In this document: piece by piece, positions 8,983 to 17,259 of the stretch
Layout: each line of letters begins with the position of its first letter
How positions within the stretch are numbered: position 1 is the stretch's first letter
Assembly (NCBI RefSeq): GCF_014843825.1
Contig: NZ_JHQR01000048.1
Coordinates: forward strand, 1-57,931
From: Mesorhizobium silamurunense
GTDB taxonomy: Bacteria > Pseudomonadota > Alphaproteobacteria > Rhizobiales > Rhizobiaceae
Direction of reading: 5' to 3'
DNA: 57,931 bases
The notes under the pieces: generated by a model
Databases searched by the model: none
The model's input: the letters and a program-made list of their open reading frames with translations, nothing else
Told to the model about the DNA's origin: nothing
Made by a program: the position numbers and the translations under genes

Positions 8983-9153
8983 GTGGCTCGCGCCGCTGTT
9001 TCGGCAGCGCTACCTGCTGTGCTGCTCGATGAATTCCGGATGCTGATGCCGACGGATATAGGCGTGACGGCAGGCGCCGCGATGGGGCATCTCGATCTGG
9101 CGCCGTGGCTGATACGCAAGGCCAGCCCCGAGCTGGCCTGCCATTCGACATGA
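8983..9153 (+). CDS. Unrecognised short reading frame, possible gene remnant
   Basis: A 56-codon frame from GTG 8983 to TGA 9151-9153, encoding AVSAALPAVLLDEFRMLMP followed by TDIGVTAGAAMGHLDLAPW and LIRKASPELACHST. The composition looks protein-like, more so than the other frames here, and the open frame reaches back into the end of the marR gene. There is no convincing ribosome site and I do not recognise the family. It may be the tail of a lost gene. The rest of 8931-9302 shows nothing else. Confidence 0.25.
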   Translation: MARAAVSAALPAVLLDEFRMLMPTDIGVTAGAAMGHLDLAPWLIRKASPELACHST

Positions 9154-9302
9154 GGAGTGCATAAGAACCCACTTCCAATGTATCAGTGCATGGCCAGGTG
9201 TTTTCATCGTTTGGACGGAATCAACGACCCGGTTACGTCAAACCAAATGCGCGCTGAAACGACACCGGAGCGGGACGCGTTACGGCGGGAAAGCGAGCTG
9301 AG

Positions 9303-10586
9303 ATGGAGCATCAATCATCAATGTCGCCCGGTGACTCGCCGCGTCGGCGCACCAGCTTCCTGCGCACTTTGGGACCCGGCCTCATCACCGGCGCGGCGGA
9401 CGACGATCCCAGTGGAATCGCCACCTACAGCCAGGTTGGCGCGCAATTCGGCTATACCCTCTGCTGGACAATACCCTTCAGCTATCCCCTCCTGGTCGTG
9501 ATCCAGGGGATCAGTGCGGGCATCGGCGCCGTGACCGGTCAGGGCATCGCGCAGAACCTGCGGCGACACTATCCGCCGTGGGTGATGCGTTTTGCCGTTC
9601 TCCTGTTGCTCGTCGCCAACTTCATCAACATCGGCGCCGATCTGGCGGCGATGGGGGCGGCGTTGCAGCTTCTCGTCGGTGGTTCTCAGTTCCTCTACGC
9701 CGCCGCCTTCGGATTGCTCTGCGCCGGTCTTGAGATCTTCGTGGCCTACAAGCGCTATGTGACCATTCTGAAGTGGCTAACCCTCTCGCTGTTTGCATAT
9801 GTCGCGGTGGTTTTGGCCGTGGACGTGCCGTGGGCAGTGGCGCTGCACGGCGCACTCATTCCGCAATTCGCCTTGGATCGCGACCATGCCATGGCCCTGG
9901 TGGCTGTTCTCGGCACGACGATCAGCCCCTACCTCTTCTTCTGGCAAGCCGGTGAGGAAGTGGAGGAACTGCATCGTCGCCACCTTGTACGGCTCAGCAC
10001 CCATCCGCGTACGGCAGGTGCCGAGCTTGCACGCATTCGAACGGATACGCTTTTTGGCATGACATTCTCCCATCTCATCGCTCTCTTCATCATCATCGCC
10101 ACCGCAGCCACGCTCCACGCCAGCGGCACGACGCAGATCGAGACTTCAGCGCAGGCGGCAGAGGCGCTCCGGCCGATTGCCGGCGAAGTTACCTTCGCTG
10201 TTTTCGCCGCCGGCATCATCGGTACCGGCATGCTGGCCGTTCCGGTTCTTGCCGGCTCGGCTGCCTATGCCGTGGCGGAGATGTTCCGCTGGCCGGAGGG
10301 GCTGGATCGGCAGCCCCGTGAGGCCAAGGCGTTCTATGCAACGATTACCGCAGCGACCCTCGGCAGTGTTGTAGTTAGTTTTACCGCTCTCGATCCAATC
10401 CGCGCGCTCTACTGGACAGCGGTCATCAATGGCATACTTGCGGTCCCGCTGATGGCAATCATGGTGATGATGGCCAGTAGCCCGCGCGTCATGGGAAGGC
10501 TCACCGCGCCGCGGTGGATGGTCGTGGTCGGATGGCTCGCGGTCCTGATCATGGCCTTGGCCACGATCGGGTTCTTCGTGCTCTAA
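9303..10586 (+). CDS. Nramp (SLC11) family divalent metal transporter, divergent type
   Basis: A 427-aa membrane protein with about eleven hydrophobic helices and the Nramp layout. In helix 1 the family metal-binding motif DPGN is DPSG (residues 35-38), and in helix 6 the motif around MPH is ISPY (207-210), so the metal-selecting Met is replaced. These changes match the Nramp-related branch that includes proteins described as Mg2+ transporters rather than the Mn2+/Fe2+ MntH type; this assignment is inference. Start ATG 9303; ATG 9321 is a possible alternative. Monocistronic, with a hairpin repeat after the stop. Confidence 0.85.
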   Translation: MEHQSSMSPGDSPRRRTSFLRTLGPGLITGAADDDPSGIATYSQVGAQFGYTLCWTIPFSYPLLVVIQGISAGIGAVTGQGIAQNLRRHYPPWVMRFAVLLLLVANFINIGADLAAMGAALQLLVGGSQFLYAAAFGLLCAGLEIFVAYKRYVTILKWLTLSLFAYVAVVLAVDVPWAVALHGALIPQFALDRDHAMALVAVLGTTISPYLFFWQAGEEVEELHRRHLVRLSTHPRTAGAELARIRTDTLFGMTFSHLIALFIIIATAATLHASGTTQIETSAQAAEALRPIAGEVTFAVFAAGIIGTGMLAVPVLAGSAAYAVAEMFRWPEGLDRQPREAKAFYATITAATLGSVVVSFTALDPIRALYWTAVINGILAVPLMAIMVMMASSPRVMGRLTAPRWMVVVGWLAVLIMALATIGFFVL

Positions 10587-10590
10587 CCTA

Positions 10591-10693
10591 ATGCATGTCG
10601 CCCAGAAGTGTGCAGCGGTTCTGGGGCAACGACATGCATCAAACAAAGACTTAAAGCGCGTCGACTGAATCCGTTTCAGCGCGACGCGCTTTA
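10591..10693 (+). repeat. Composite palindromic repeat after the Nramp gene
   Basis: First hairpin: ATGCATGTCGCCCAGAA (from 10591) pairs with the segment TTCTGGGG..CGACATGCAT ending at 10639, around a loop GTGTGCAGCGG. Second hairpin: TAAAGCGCGTCG (10652-10663) with CGACGCGCTTTA (10682-10693), with a nested CTGAA/TTCAG. The first part, plus its CATCAAACAAAGACTT extension, recurs at 39868-39934. No T-run follows. Confidence 0.8.
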
Positions 10694-10728
10694 GGTCGCA
10701 GCGAAAAGCGGTTCGTGGAGACCGTTCC

Positions 10729-11214
10729 ATGCGCTATAATACAGCCAATTGCTGTCATATTCGCGAGAACGGGCATCAAGTCGAGCTGCTGGATAGCGCA
10801 GCGCTCGCATCCGATTTGAAGCTCGGACACTTCGACGCGTTCGTCATTGCCGCGTCGGTCCACCAGGAGCACCATCAGGAAACCGTCACGAACTTCGTAT
10901 TTGCCCATCACGAACCGCTGAACACCAAACCTTCGGCCCTCATATCCGTCAGTCTGTCGGCGGCGCTGGAAGACCAAAAGACAGAGGCTCAAAAATACGT
11001 GGATCGCTTCGTCTCCGTGACAGGGTGGCAACCACGCATGACGCTCCTCCTCGGGGGTGCTTTGCGCTTCACCAAGTACGATTACTTTCAGGAGCAGTTC
11101 GTCAAATTCGTCGTCATGAAGAGCGGCGGTCCGAGCCTGGAGCGCGATCACGAATTCACTGACTGGAACGCACTCGCTAGCTTCACTGATCGATTTCTTG
11201 AGACGGCCGGCTAA
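10729..11214 (+). CDS. HemG-like flavodoxin-domain protein, apparently short at the N-terminus
   Basis: 161 aa resembling menaquinone-dependent protoporphyrinogen IX dehydrogenase (HemG): ENGHQVELLDSA, FDAFVIAASVHQEHHQ, a SVSLSAA segment, WQPRMTLLLGGALRFTKYDY and the late MKSGGP..EFTDW region all align in order. HemG proteins start with a TxxGxT FMN-phosphate loop; here the first residues MRYNTANCCHI replace it, so about 20 N-terminal residues seem lost. A GGAG precedes ATG 10729, but a perfect TATAAT lies at 10735-10740, just inside this start. Without the loop FMN binding is doubtful, so this may be a degenerate gene. The upstream 10591-10693 repeat could mark the break. Confidence 0.65.
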   Translation: MRYNTANCCHIRENGHQVELLDSAALASDLKLGHFDAFVIAASVHQEHHQETVTNFVFAHHEPLNTKPSALISVSLSAALEDQKTEAQKYVDRFVSVTGWQPRMTLLLGGALRFTKYDYFQEQFVKFVVMKSGGPSLERDHEFTDWNALASFTDRFLETAG

Positions 11215-11392
11215 ACAAGGAGGTGCCTGAGTCCGGCGAAGCTTGCATCGGCCCACCCCTTGGCCGTCCTTGCCGGCGTGGCGCATGGAACAGTAGCCCC
11301 CGCGAGCGATCGCGAATTTCAGTGCAGGAAGTCCGTTTCCGCGGGCATCGAGATGCACAGAGTGAAGCTCGCTCTTTCACCAGGGGAGTCCC

Positions 11393-11842
11393 GTGATCAT
11401 CAGTGAGATGAATGCCCAAGAATGCAGGACGCACCTGGCCGCGAGCAGGGTCGGGCACCTCGCTTGCGTAAGAAACGGGATGCCGTACGTCGTGCCAATC
11501 AGCTTCGTTTACGAGAACAGCCACATCTACAGCTTCTCCCTGATTGGTCGGAAGGTCTGGGCGATGCGAGGACATCCTCAGGTTTGCTTCGAAGTCGACG
11601 AGATTCGCAGCCCTCGCAGTCGGTGGAGTGTCATTGCCTTCGGTCGCTACGAAGAACTCTCCGAGGCGGGCCTCCGGCAGAATGAGCGCGACCATGCATG
11701 GTCGCTGTTGCAGAAGGCGCGCCCCAATTGGTGGGAACCTGGCGGCGAGACGCCTCACTCAGAGGACAAGGTGGCCAGTCCGCCTCATCTCTTTTTCCGC
11801 ATCAACATCGAAAAGATCTCTGGCCGTCGTGCGCTCGTCTGA
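11393..11842 (+). CDS. Pyridoxamine 5'-phosphate oxidase-like FMN-binding protein
   Basis: A 149-aa split-barrel flavoprotein of the PNPOx-like/NimA kind: MNAQECRTHLAASRVGHLAC, then VRNGMPYVVPISFVYEN and HIYSFSLIGRKVWAMRGHPQ (beta strands for FMN binding), then a C-terminal FFRINIEKISGRRAL. Such proteins bind FMN or F420 as dimers; the reaction is not known. GTG 11393 is chosen for its AGGGGAG ribosome site; ATG 11408 is an alternative that would drop five residues. It follows the HemG-like gene by 178 nt in the same direction, which fits a flavin/redox theme but does not prove an operon. Confidence 0.8.
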   Translation: MIISEMNAQECRTHLAASRVGHLACVRNGMPYVVPISFVYENSHIYSFSLIGRKVWAMRGHPQVCFEVDEIRSPRSRWSVIAFGRYEELSEAGLRQNERDHAWSLLQKARPNWWEPGGETPHSEDKVASPPHLFFRINIEKISGRRALV

Positions 11843-11919
11843 CCGGCCCCGGTCTTCATCGCCGGCGTCGCCGGCAGCCCCTATGCCGACCTGCGCTGAC
11901 GCGCGGCGGCGCTTGGTGG

Positions 11920-12822
11920 CTAGGACATCATCTTCGGGAGTCCCGCCGCAAGCGCATCGACCGCCAGCCGCACTTTCAGCGGCAGATGCGGCGTCTGCAG
12001 CCAGAGCGCGTGGCAGTCGTAGAGATAGTCCGGCTGGTCTGGCAGCAGGCGGACTAGCGCGCCTTCCTCGACGCGCCGACGAACCAGCCAATACGGGAGC
12101 CAGGCGAGACCCATGCCCTCGGTCGCCGCGCCGGCGATGGCGTCGAGGTCGTCGAGCCGCAGCCGGCCGGCCGGGGCGATCTCCGTGATAGAGCCGTCGT
12201 CGCGCGGGAACAGCCATGGCTGCAGCGCCAGGCCGAGCCTGCGGTAGATGATCGCCTGATGGCTGGCGATATCTTCGAGCCAAAGCGGTCGGCCGAACCT
12301 CTCGATATAGGCGGGCGAAGCGCAAACGATCATGCGCTGGCGCACGATACGGCGCGCGATGACGCCGGCCCTGTCATCCAGTGCTCCCGTGCGGATCGCG
12401 AGGTCAAAATCGTCCTCGACGAGGTCGGCGAAACGATCGCTGAGCGACAGGTCCAACTCCAGCGTCGGATGGCGCCGGGCAAGATCGAGGAGGACCGGCG
12501 TCACGCAGTGCCTGCCGAAATGCGCCGGCATCGTCACGCGCAGTTTTCCGCGCGGCTCGGACAATTGGTCAGCCGCCAGCGCATCCGCGGCTTCGGCCTC
12601 CGCCAGCACGATCCTGCAGCGCTCGTAATAGGCACGCCCGAAATCGGTCAGGCTCTGCCGGCGCGTCGTGCGGTTGAGAAGGCGCACCCCCAGGCGCTCC
12701 TCGAGGAAGCGGACATGCTTGCCGACCATCGGCCCCGACAGGTCGAGCGCCGCCCCAGCGGCCGCGAACGAGCCGAGATCGACCGCCTTGACGAACACTT
12801 CCATGCTTTCGAGGCGATCCAT
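11920..12822 (-). CDS. LysR family transcriptional regulator
   Basis: A 300-aa LysR protein: winged helix-turn-helix in residues 1-60 (MDRLESMEVFVKAVDLGSF, then GKHVRFLEERLGVRLLNRTT), followed by a periplasmic-binding-like effector domain from about residue 90. It belongs to the large CrgA/DsdC-like group of proteobacterial LysR regulators. ATG 12822 gives the typical MDRLE start; an in-frame start four codons earlier is less likely. It is divergent from the quinone-oxidoreductase-like gene across 102 bp, so that gene is its probable target, with autoregulation at the shared promoter. Confidence 0.88.
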   Translation of the reverse strand: MDRLESMEVFVKAVDLGSFAAAGAALDLSGPMVGKHVRFLEERLGVRLLNRTTRRQSLTDFGRAYYERCRIVLAEAEAADALAADQLSEPRGKLRVTMPAHFGRHCVTPVLLDLARRHPTLELDLSLSDRFADLVEDDFDLAIRTGALDDRAGVIARRIVRQRMIVCASPAYIERFGRPLWLEDIASHQAIIYRRLGLALQPWLFPRDDGSITEIAPAGRLRLDDLDAIAGAATEGMGLAWLPYWLVRRRVEEGALVRLLPDQPDYLYDCHALWLQTPHLPLKVRLAVDALAAGLPKMMS

Positions 12823-12924
12823 ATTCAAAACCAATCGTTTCGACTGTTCTGCCTGCAGCCGGATTTATCCCTCTGTTGCACGTCTGCATAGTCCATTCCG
12901 TCAATTGGATTTGGAGTTGCATGG

Positions 12925-13911
12925 ATGGCAAGGGTTGTTCGCTTTCACGCTTACGGCGCTCCGGAGGTGCTGCGCATCGAGGATGTCGAGGTGCCTCCGC
13001 CGGGTCCGGGCGAGGTGCGGATACGGGTCAAAGCGCTGGGCTTGAACCGCGCCGAAGCCTCGATGCGCAAGGGCGGCTATATCGAGACGCCGACGCTGCC
13101 ATCGGGCCTCGGTCTCGAGGCGGCGGGCATCGTCGAGTCGGTCGGCGACGGCGTCGACGCAGTCGCATTGGGCGATGCCGTCAGCATCATCCCGCCGCGC
13201 TCGATGGCGCGCTGGCCGGCCTACGGCGAGTTCGTCACCTTCCCGGCCGAGCTCGTCGTCAAGCATCCGCCGTCGCTCGGCTTTGAAGCGGCCGCCGCGA
13301 CATGGATGCAGTATCTCACCGCCTATGGGGCGCTGGTCGACATTACCCGTCTCGGCCGCGGCGAGCCTGTCGTCATCACCGCCGCGTCGAGCAGCGTCGG
13401 CCTCGCCGCTATCCAGATCGCCAAAATGATCGGCGCCGTGCCGATTGCCGTGACGCGGACATCGGCCAAGACAACGGCGCTGCTCGATGCCGGCACCGCT
13501 TATGTCGTGACCTCGCAGGAGGAGGATCTCGAAGCACGGCTGAGGGAGATCGCGCCCGAGGGCGTGCGCGTCGTCCTCGACGCGGTCGGCGGCCCGATCT
13601 TCACGCCGCTGGCGGCGGCAATGTCACGCGGCGGCATCCTCCTCGAATATGGCGGCCTCAGCTCCGAGCCGACGCCGTTCCCGCTCCTCGATGTGCTGGC
13701 CAAGACGCTGACGCTGCGCGGCTATCTCGTCCACGAAATCACCGGCGATCCGGTGCGACTGGAAGCCGCCAAGGCCTTCGTTCTCGACGGCCTCGCATCG
13801 GGCGCGCTGAAGCCGGTGATCGCCAGAACCTTTCCGTTCGACAGGATTGTCGAGGCGCACCGCTTCCTCGAATCCGGCGAGCAGTTCGGCAAGGTCGTGG
13901 TGACGGTTTGA
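12925..13911 (+). CDS. Zinc-independent MDR oxidoreductase (quinone oxidoreductase-like)
   Basis: A 328-aa medium-chain dehydrogenase/reductase: GroES-like N-terminal domain (residues 1-125, PPPGPGEVRIRVKALGLNRA) and Rossmann domain with ITAASSSVGLAAIQIAK (about 151-167) in place of the usual GxGxxG, as in quinone oxidoreductases. The structural zinc cysteines of true alcohol dehydrogenases are absent. It probably reduces quinones or enones with NADPH. ATG 12925 has GGAG upstream; another ATG four bases earlier is out of frame. Divergent partner of the LysR gene. Confidence 0.87.
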   Translation: MARVVRFHAYGAPEVLRIEDVEVPPPGPGEVRIRVKALGLNRAEASMRKGGYIETPTLPSGLGLEAAGIVESVGDGVDAVALGDAVSIIPPRSMARWPAYGEFVTFPAELVVKHPPSLGFEAAAATWMQYLTAYGALVDITRLGRGEPVVITAASSSVGLAAIQIAKMIGAVPIAVTRTSAKTTALLDAGTAYVVTSQEEDLEARLREIAPEGVRVVLDAVGGPIFTPLAAAMSRGGILLEYGGLSSEPTPFPLLDVLAKTLTLRGYLVHEITGDPVRLEAAKAFVLDGLASGALKPVIARTFPFDRIVEAHRFLESGEQFGKVVVTV

Positions 13912-14065
13912 AGCCTGCGGTCAAAGAAAACGAGCTGAGCTGTCGGGAGCCGCGCCGGTCGTTCGTCCTCTGGATGCAAAGCGCAAGAACTGAATAGCTG
14001 GAAGAGATCGTTGCAATCATGCACATCAGTCTCGCCGGCATCATGCAATCACTCGGAGCCCGCCA

Positions 14066-14716
14066 ATGACCCCCACCATCACAGCGTTTCAACGGTCGCC
14101 CGATGGCGGCAGGGGCCAGGCACGCGACATGCGCGTGCGCTGGGCGCTCGAGGAAGTCGGCCAGCCTTACGACGTTCGTCTTGTTTCGTTCAGCGCGATG
14201 AAGCAACCCGCGCATCTCGCGGTTAATCCGTTCGGCCAGATTCCGACTTATGAGGAAGGCGATCTCTGCCTGTTCGAGTCGGGATCGATCGTGTTCCACA
14301 TCGCGGAGCGCCACGCCGGGCTGCTGCCTGAGGACGCAAACGCCCGGTCGCGCGCCATCACCTGGATGTTCGCTGCCCTCAACACAATGGAGCCGCCGAT
14401 CCTGGAACTCGTGACCGCCGTTATCCTCGAGCGCGACGCGCCGTGGCACGCTGCGTGCCTGCCCCTCGTCGAGGATCGCATACGCAAACGGCTGGCCGAA
14501 CTCTCCCGCTGCCTGGGCGATTCCGACTGGCTCGACGGCGCGTTCAGCGCCGGTGACCTGATCATGGTCGCAGTGCTGCGCAGGCTGAACAGGTCAGGGC
14601 TGCTGGACGAATTCCCGAACCTCGCCGCCTACGTCGCCCGCGGCGAAGCGAGGCCGGCGTTCAGGCGCGCTTTCGATGCTCAATTGGCGGTTGCCGCCGC
14701 CGCGGCAGCCGGGTGA
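14066..14716 (+). CDS. Glutathione S-transferase family protein
   Basis: A 216-aa GST: thioredoxin-like N-terminal domain (residues 1-85) with the cis-Pro region NPFGQIPTYEEGD and the glutathione gamma-Glu contact FESGSIVFHIAERH, then the all-helical C-terminal domain with DWLDGAFSAGDLIMVAVLRR (N-capping box). Conjugation or isomerisation of electrophiles with glutathione is expected; substrate unknown. GGAG precedes ATG 14066. A free-standing gene; the 154 nt upstream after the oxidoreductase gene holds no obvious gene. Confidence 0.88.
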   Translation: MTPTITAFQRSPDGGRGQARDMRVRWALEEVGQPYDVRLVSFSAMKQPAHLAVNPFGQIPTYEEGDLCLFESGSIVFHIAERHAGLLPEDANARSRAITWMFAALNTMEPPILELVTAVILERDAPWHAACLPLVEDRIRKRLAELSRCLGDSDWLDGAFSAGDLIMVAVLRRLNRSGLLDEFPNLAAYVARGEARPAFRRAFDAQLAVAAAAAAG

Positions 14717-14754
14717 TGAGGCTCGCCGCAGTCGCTCGCTTGCGCAAAAATTTA

Positions 14755-14793
14755 AAACGTTTGCAATTTTGCAAAAGGTGATTACAAACGTTT
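14755..14793 (+). promoter_or_regulatory. Tandem LacI-type operators upstream of the lacI-sugar ABC operon
   Basis: Two AAACGTTT palindromes with the central CG typical of LacI-family operators lie at 14755-14762 and 14786-14793, with centres 31 bp apart (about three helical turns). Between them TTTGCAA-TT-TTGCAAA forms another perfect inverted repeat (about 14760-14775). The lacI start is 25 nt downstream, so autoregulation of the whole operon is likely. Confidence 0.7.
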
Positions 14794-14817
14794 CAACTTT
14801 GCGCTCGGGAGGAACGA

Positions 14818-15861
14818 TTGCCGGCTCGTGTCACCACGCTGAAGGAGCTTGCCGCGAGCCTCGGCCTGTCTATCACGACGGTGTCGCGGGCGCTTGCCGG
14901 CCATCAGCAGATCGCGCCGAAGACGCGCGAGCGTGTCGCCAAGGCAGCGCGCCAGGCCGGCTATGTTCCCAACACCGCGGCGCGCGCGCTGGTTTCCGGC
15001 CGCAGCGGCTTCGTCGGCCTTGTGCTGCCGATCCGCGTTCCCAACCTGGTCGATTCCTTCCTCGGCGAGTTCGTCACCGGGCTCGGCGAGGGGCTGGTGT
15101 CTCATGGCGCCGACCTGATCCTCGCCACCGCGGCGCAGGACCAGGCAGAACTTGACGTGCTGCGCCATGTCGTCGAATCCGGGCGTGCCGACGGCGTCGT
15201 CGTCACGCGCATCGCCGAGGTCGACGAGCGCCTCGCCTACCTGCGCCGGCGCGGCTTTCCCTTCGTCGCCCATGGCCGGCTGCTCGACAGCGACTTTGCC
15301 TACAACTGGCTCGACACCGACGGTGCGCACGCCTTCGGCGAAGCCTTCGACATGCTCTACGATCTCGGCCACCGCCATTTCGGCCTGGTCACGATTTCCG
15401 AGCCGATGACCTTCAGGCATCTCAGGCAGGACGGTCTCGCTGCTGCCATCAGTCGCCGTGGCGACCCGTCTGTGCGACTCGATGTGGCGACTGCGCCGCG
15501 CTTCGACCGCGGCGCCCGCATTCAGGCCGTCAACCGGATGCTGCAGGGGCCGGACCGGCCGACGGCCATCGTCGCTCTGTTCGACGAGCTGGCGCTGACG
15601 GTTATGGAAGAGGCGGCCCGCGCCGGCCTTACCGTGCCGCGCGACCTCTCCGTCATCGGCTTCGACAACATCGTCGCCTCGGCCTATGCGCCGCCTGGCC
15701 TCACCACATTCGATGCCTCGATCCGCCAGTGCGCGCGCGAGATCGCCGACATGCTGCTCACCGTCATCGCCGACAAGCCCGCCGAGCCGCTGACGCGGCT
15801 GATCCGGCCGACACTGGTGCCGCGGGCAAGCCATGGACCCGCACCAAGGAAAACAAGCTGA
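14818..15861 (+). CDS. LacI family transcriptional regulator
   Basis: A 347-aa LacI/GalR repressor: helix-turn-helix in residues 5-25 (TTLKELAASLGLSITTVSRA), hinge around AARALVSGRSGFVGLVLP, then a sugar-binding core of the ribose-binding fold ending with the typical LSVIGFDNI and LIRPTLVPRAS. The start is TTG 14818, supported by CGGGAGGA and by the fit of the HTH to the N-terminus; no ATG is in frame nearby. It is the first gene of an operon with the ABC importer (40 nt to the binding-protein gene) and has operators just upstream. The effector is probably the imported glycoside or its breakdown product. Confidence 0.9.
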   Translation: MPARVTTLKELAASLGLSITTVSRALAGHQQIAPKTRERVAKAARQAGYVPNTAARALVSGRSGFVGLVLPIRVPNLVDSFLGEFVTGLGEGLVSHGADLILATAAQDQAELDVLRHVVESGRADGVVVTRIAEVDERLAYLRRRGFPFVAHGRLLDSDFAYNWLDTDGAHAFGEAFDMLYDLGHRHFGLVTISEPMTFRHLRQDGLAAAISRRGDPSVRLDVATAPRFDRGARIQAVNRMLQGPDRPTAIVALFDELALTVMEEAARAGLTVPRDLSVIGFDNIVASAYAPPGLTTFDASIRQCAREIADMLLTVIADKPAEPLTRLIRPTLVPRASHGPAPRKTS

Positions 15862-15901
15862 CGCCGCGATGACGGCGCCCCACCCAGGGAGGAAGAACAC
15901 G

Positions 15902-17170
15902 ATGAATACGTTGAAGAAACTGGCCGGCGCCGCGCTGGCGCTGTCGCTTGCCGCGGGCAGCGTGCACGCCCAGCAGGTTTTGTTCTGGTCGACACAGGCG
16001 CGCCCGGTCGAGGAAACGCAGAAGATGCGCGACCAGGTGCTGAAGGGCTTCGACGGCCCGGTCGATTACCAGGTCGCCGAGGACGGCCCCTGGCTCACCC
16101 GCCTGCAGGCCGAATTGCAGGCCGGCTCCGGCACGATCGGCGTGCTTGGCGGCCTGCACGGCGACTTCTCCACCGTCGGCGCCAACCTTGTCGATCTGTC
16201 CGCTGTCGATATCGGCCAGGTCAAGGTCAACGAGGTCTATAAGAAGCTCGGCATGCTCGGCACCGGCGGGCAGAAATACCTGCCCTGGATGCAGGCCACC
16301 TTCCTGATGGCGGCCAACAAGCAGGCGCTGCAATATCTGCCGGCGGGCGTCGACCTCAATAAAATCACCTATGATCAGCTGATCGAATGGGCGAAGAACA
16401 TCGCCGAAAAGACCGGCTCGCCTAAGCTCGGCTTCCCGGCCGGCCCCAAGGGGCTGAAACACCGCTTCTTCGAGGGCTTCCTCTACCCGTCCTATACCGG
16501 TTCGATGGTGACGAAGTTCCGCTCGCCCGAAGCCGAGACGGCCTGGAACAAGTTCAAGGAGCTGTGGCAGTACACTAACCCCAACTCGACCAACTACGCC
16601 TTCATGCAGGAGCCGCTCCTGACAGGCGAGGTCTGGATCGCCTTCGACCATGTCGCGCGGCTCGCCGATGCCTTCAACCAGAAGCCCGACGACTTCGTCG
16701 CCTTCCCGGCGCCGGCCGGACCCGCCGGCCGCGGCTTCATGCCGGTAGTGGCCGGCGTCGCCATCCCGAAGACGTCGCCGGATGTGGACAAGGCCAAGGC
16801 GCTGGTCGCCTATATGCTGAAGCCGGATACGCAGATCGCGACGTTGAGGGCGACCAATTTCTTTCCTGTGATCGACGTCAAGCTGCCTGACGACATGCCG
16901 GCCTCGGTGAAAGCCTTCAGCCCGGCGATCGCCGCCATGACAAGCGCGCCCGATGCGCTGCCGGCGCTGCTGCCGATGGGGCTCGGCGATCTCGGCGGCA
17001 AGTTCAACCAGATCTACAGCGACAGCTTCGAGCGCATCGTGCTCGGCGGCGAGGACGTGCACGGCGTGCTCGAAGAGCAGGCGGCTGCGCTCAAGGCGAT
17101 CATCGACCAAGCCAAGGCGCCATGCTGGGCTCCCGACAAGCCGTCTGAAGGCGCTTGCCCGGTGGAATAG
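15902..17170 (+). CDS. Sugar ABC transporter substrate-binding protein (CUT1 family)
   Basis: A 422-aa periplasmic solute-binding protein of family 1 (COG1653 type). Residues 1-23 form a Sec signal peptide ending AGSVHA-QQ. Later segments LPWMQATFLMAANKQ and GEVWIAFDHVARLADAF are typical ligand-domain features. A strong AGGGAGGA site precedes ATG 15902. It should deliver an oligosaccharide or glycoside to the two permeases downstream. The C-terminus contains two Cys (APCWAP and GACPVE) that could form a disulfide, an observation only. Second gene of the lacI operon. Confidence 0.88.
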   Translation: MNTLKKLAGAALALSLAAGSVHAQQVLFWSTQARPVEETQKMRDQVLKGFDGPVDYQVAEDGPWLTRLQAELQAGSGTIGVLGGLHGDFSTVGANLVDLSAVDIGQVKVNEVYKKLGMLGTGGQKYLPWMQATFLMAANKQALQYLPAGVDLNKITYDQLIEWAKNIAEKTGSPKLGFPAGPKGLKHRFFEGFLYPSYTGSMVTKFRSPEAETAWNKFKELWQYTNPNSTNYAFMQEPLLTGEVWIAFDHVARLADAFNQKPDDFVAFPAPAGPAGRGFMPVVAGVAIPKTSPDVDKAKALVAYMLKPDTQIATLRATNFFPVIDVKLPDDMPASVKAFSPAIAAMTSAPDALPALLPMGLGDLGGKFNQIYSDSFERIVLGGEDVHGVLEEQAAALKAIIDQAKAPCWAPDKPSEGACPVE

Positions 17171-17195
17171 ATCGTCAACGAGGATCCTCCCGAGG

Positions 17196-17228
17196 GGGCG
17201 CCCGGAGCTTGTTGCGCTCCGGGCGCCC
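17196..17228 (+). other. Strong intercistronic stem-loop after the binding-protein gene
   Basis: Perfect 13-bp arms GGGCGCCCGGAGC (17196-17208) and GCTCCGGGCGCCC (17216-17228), 7-nt loop. No T-run. It sits 25 nt after the stop and 31 nt before the permease start, as in malE-malF type operons where such hairpins raise binding-protein mRNA relative to downstream genes. Confidence 0.7.
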
Positions 17229-17259
17229 AGACCGCAGCACAGCACAAAGGACAAGCACC

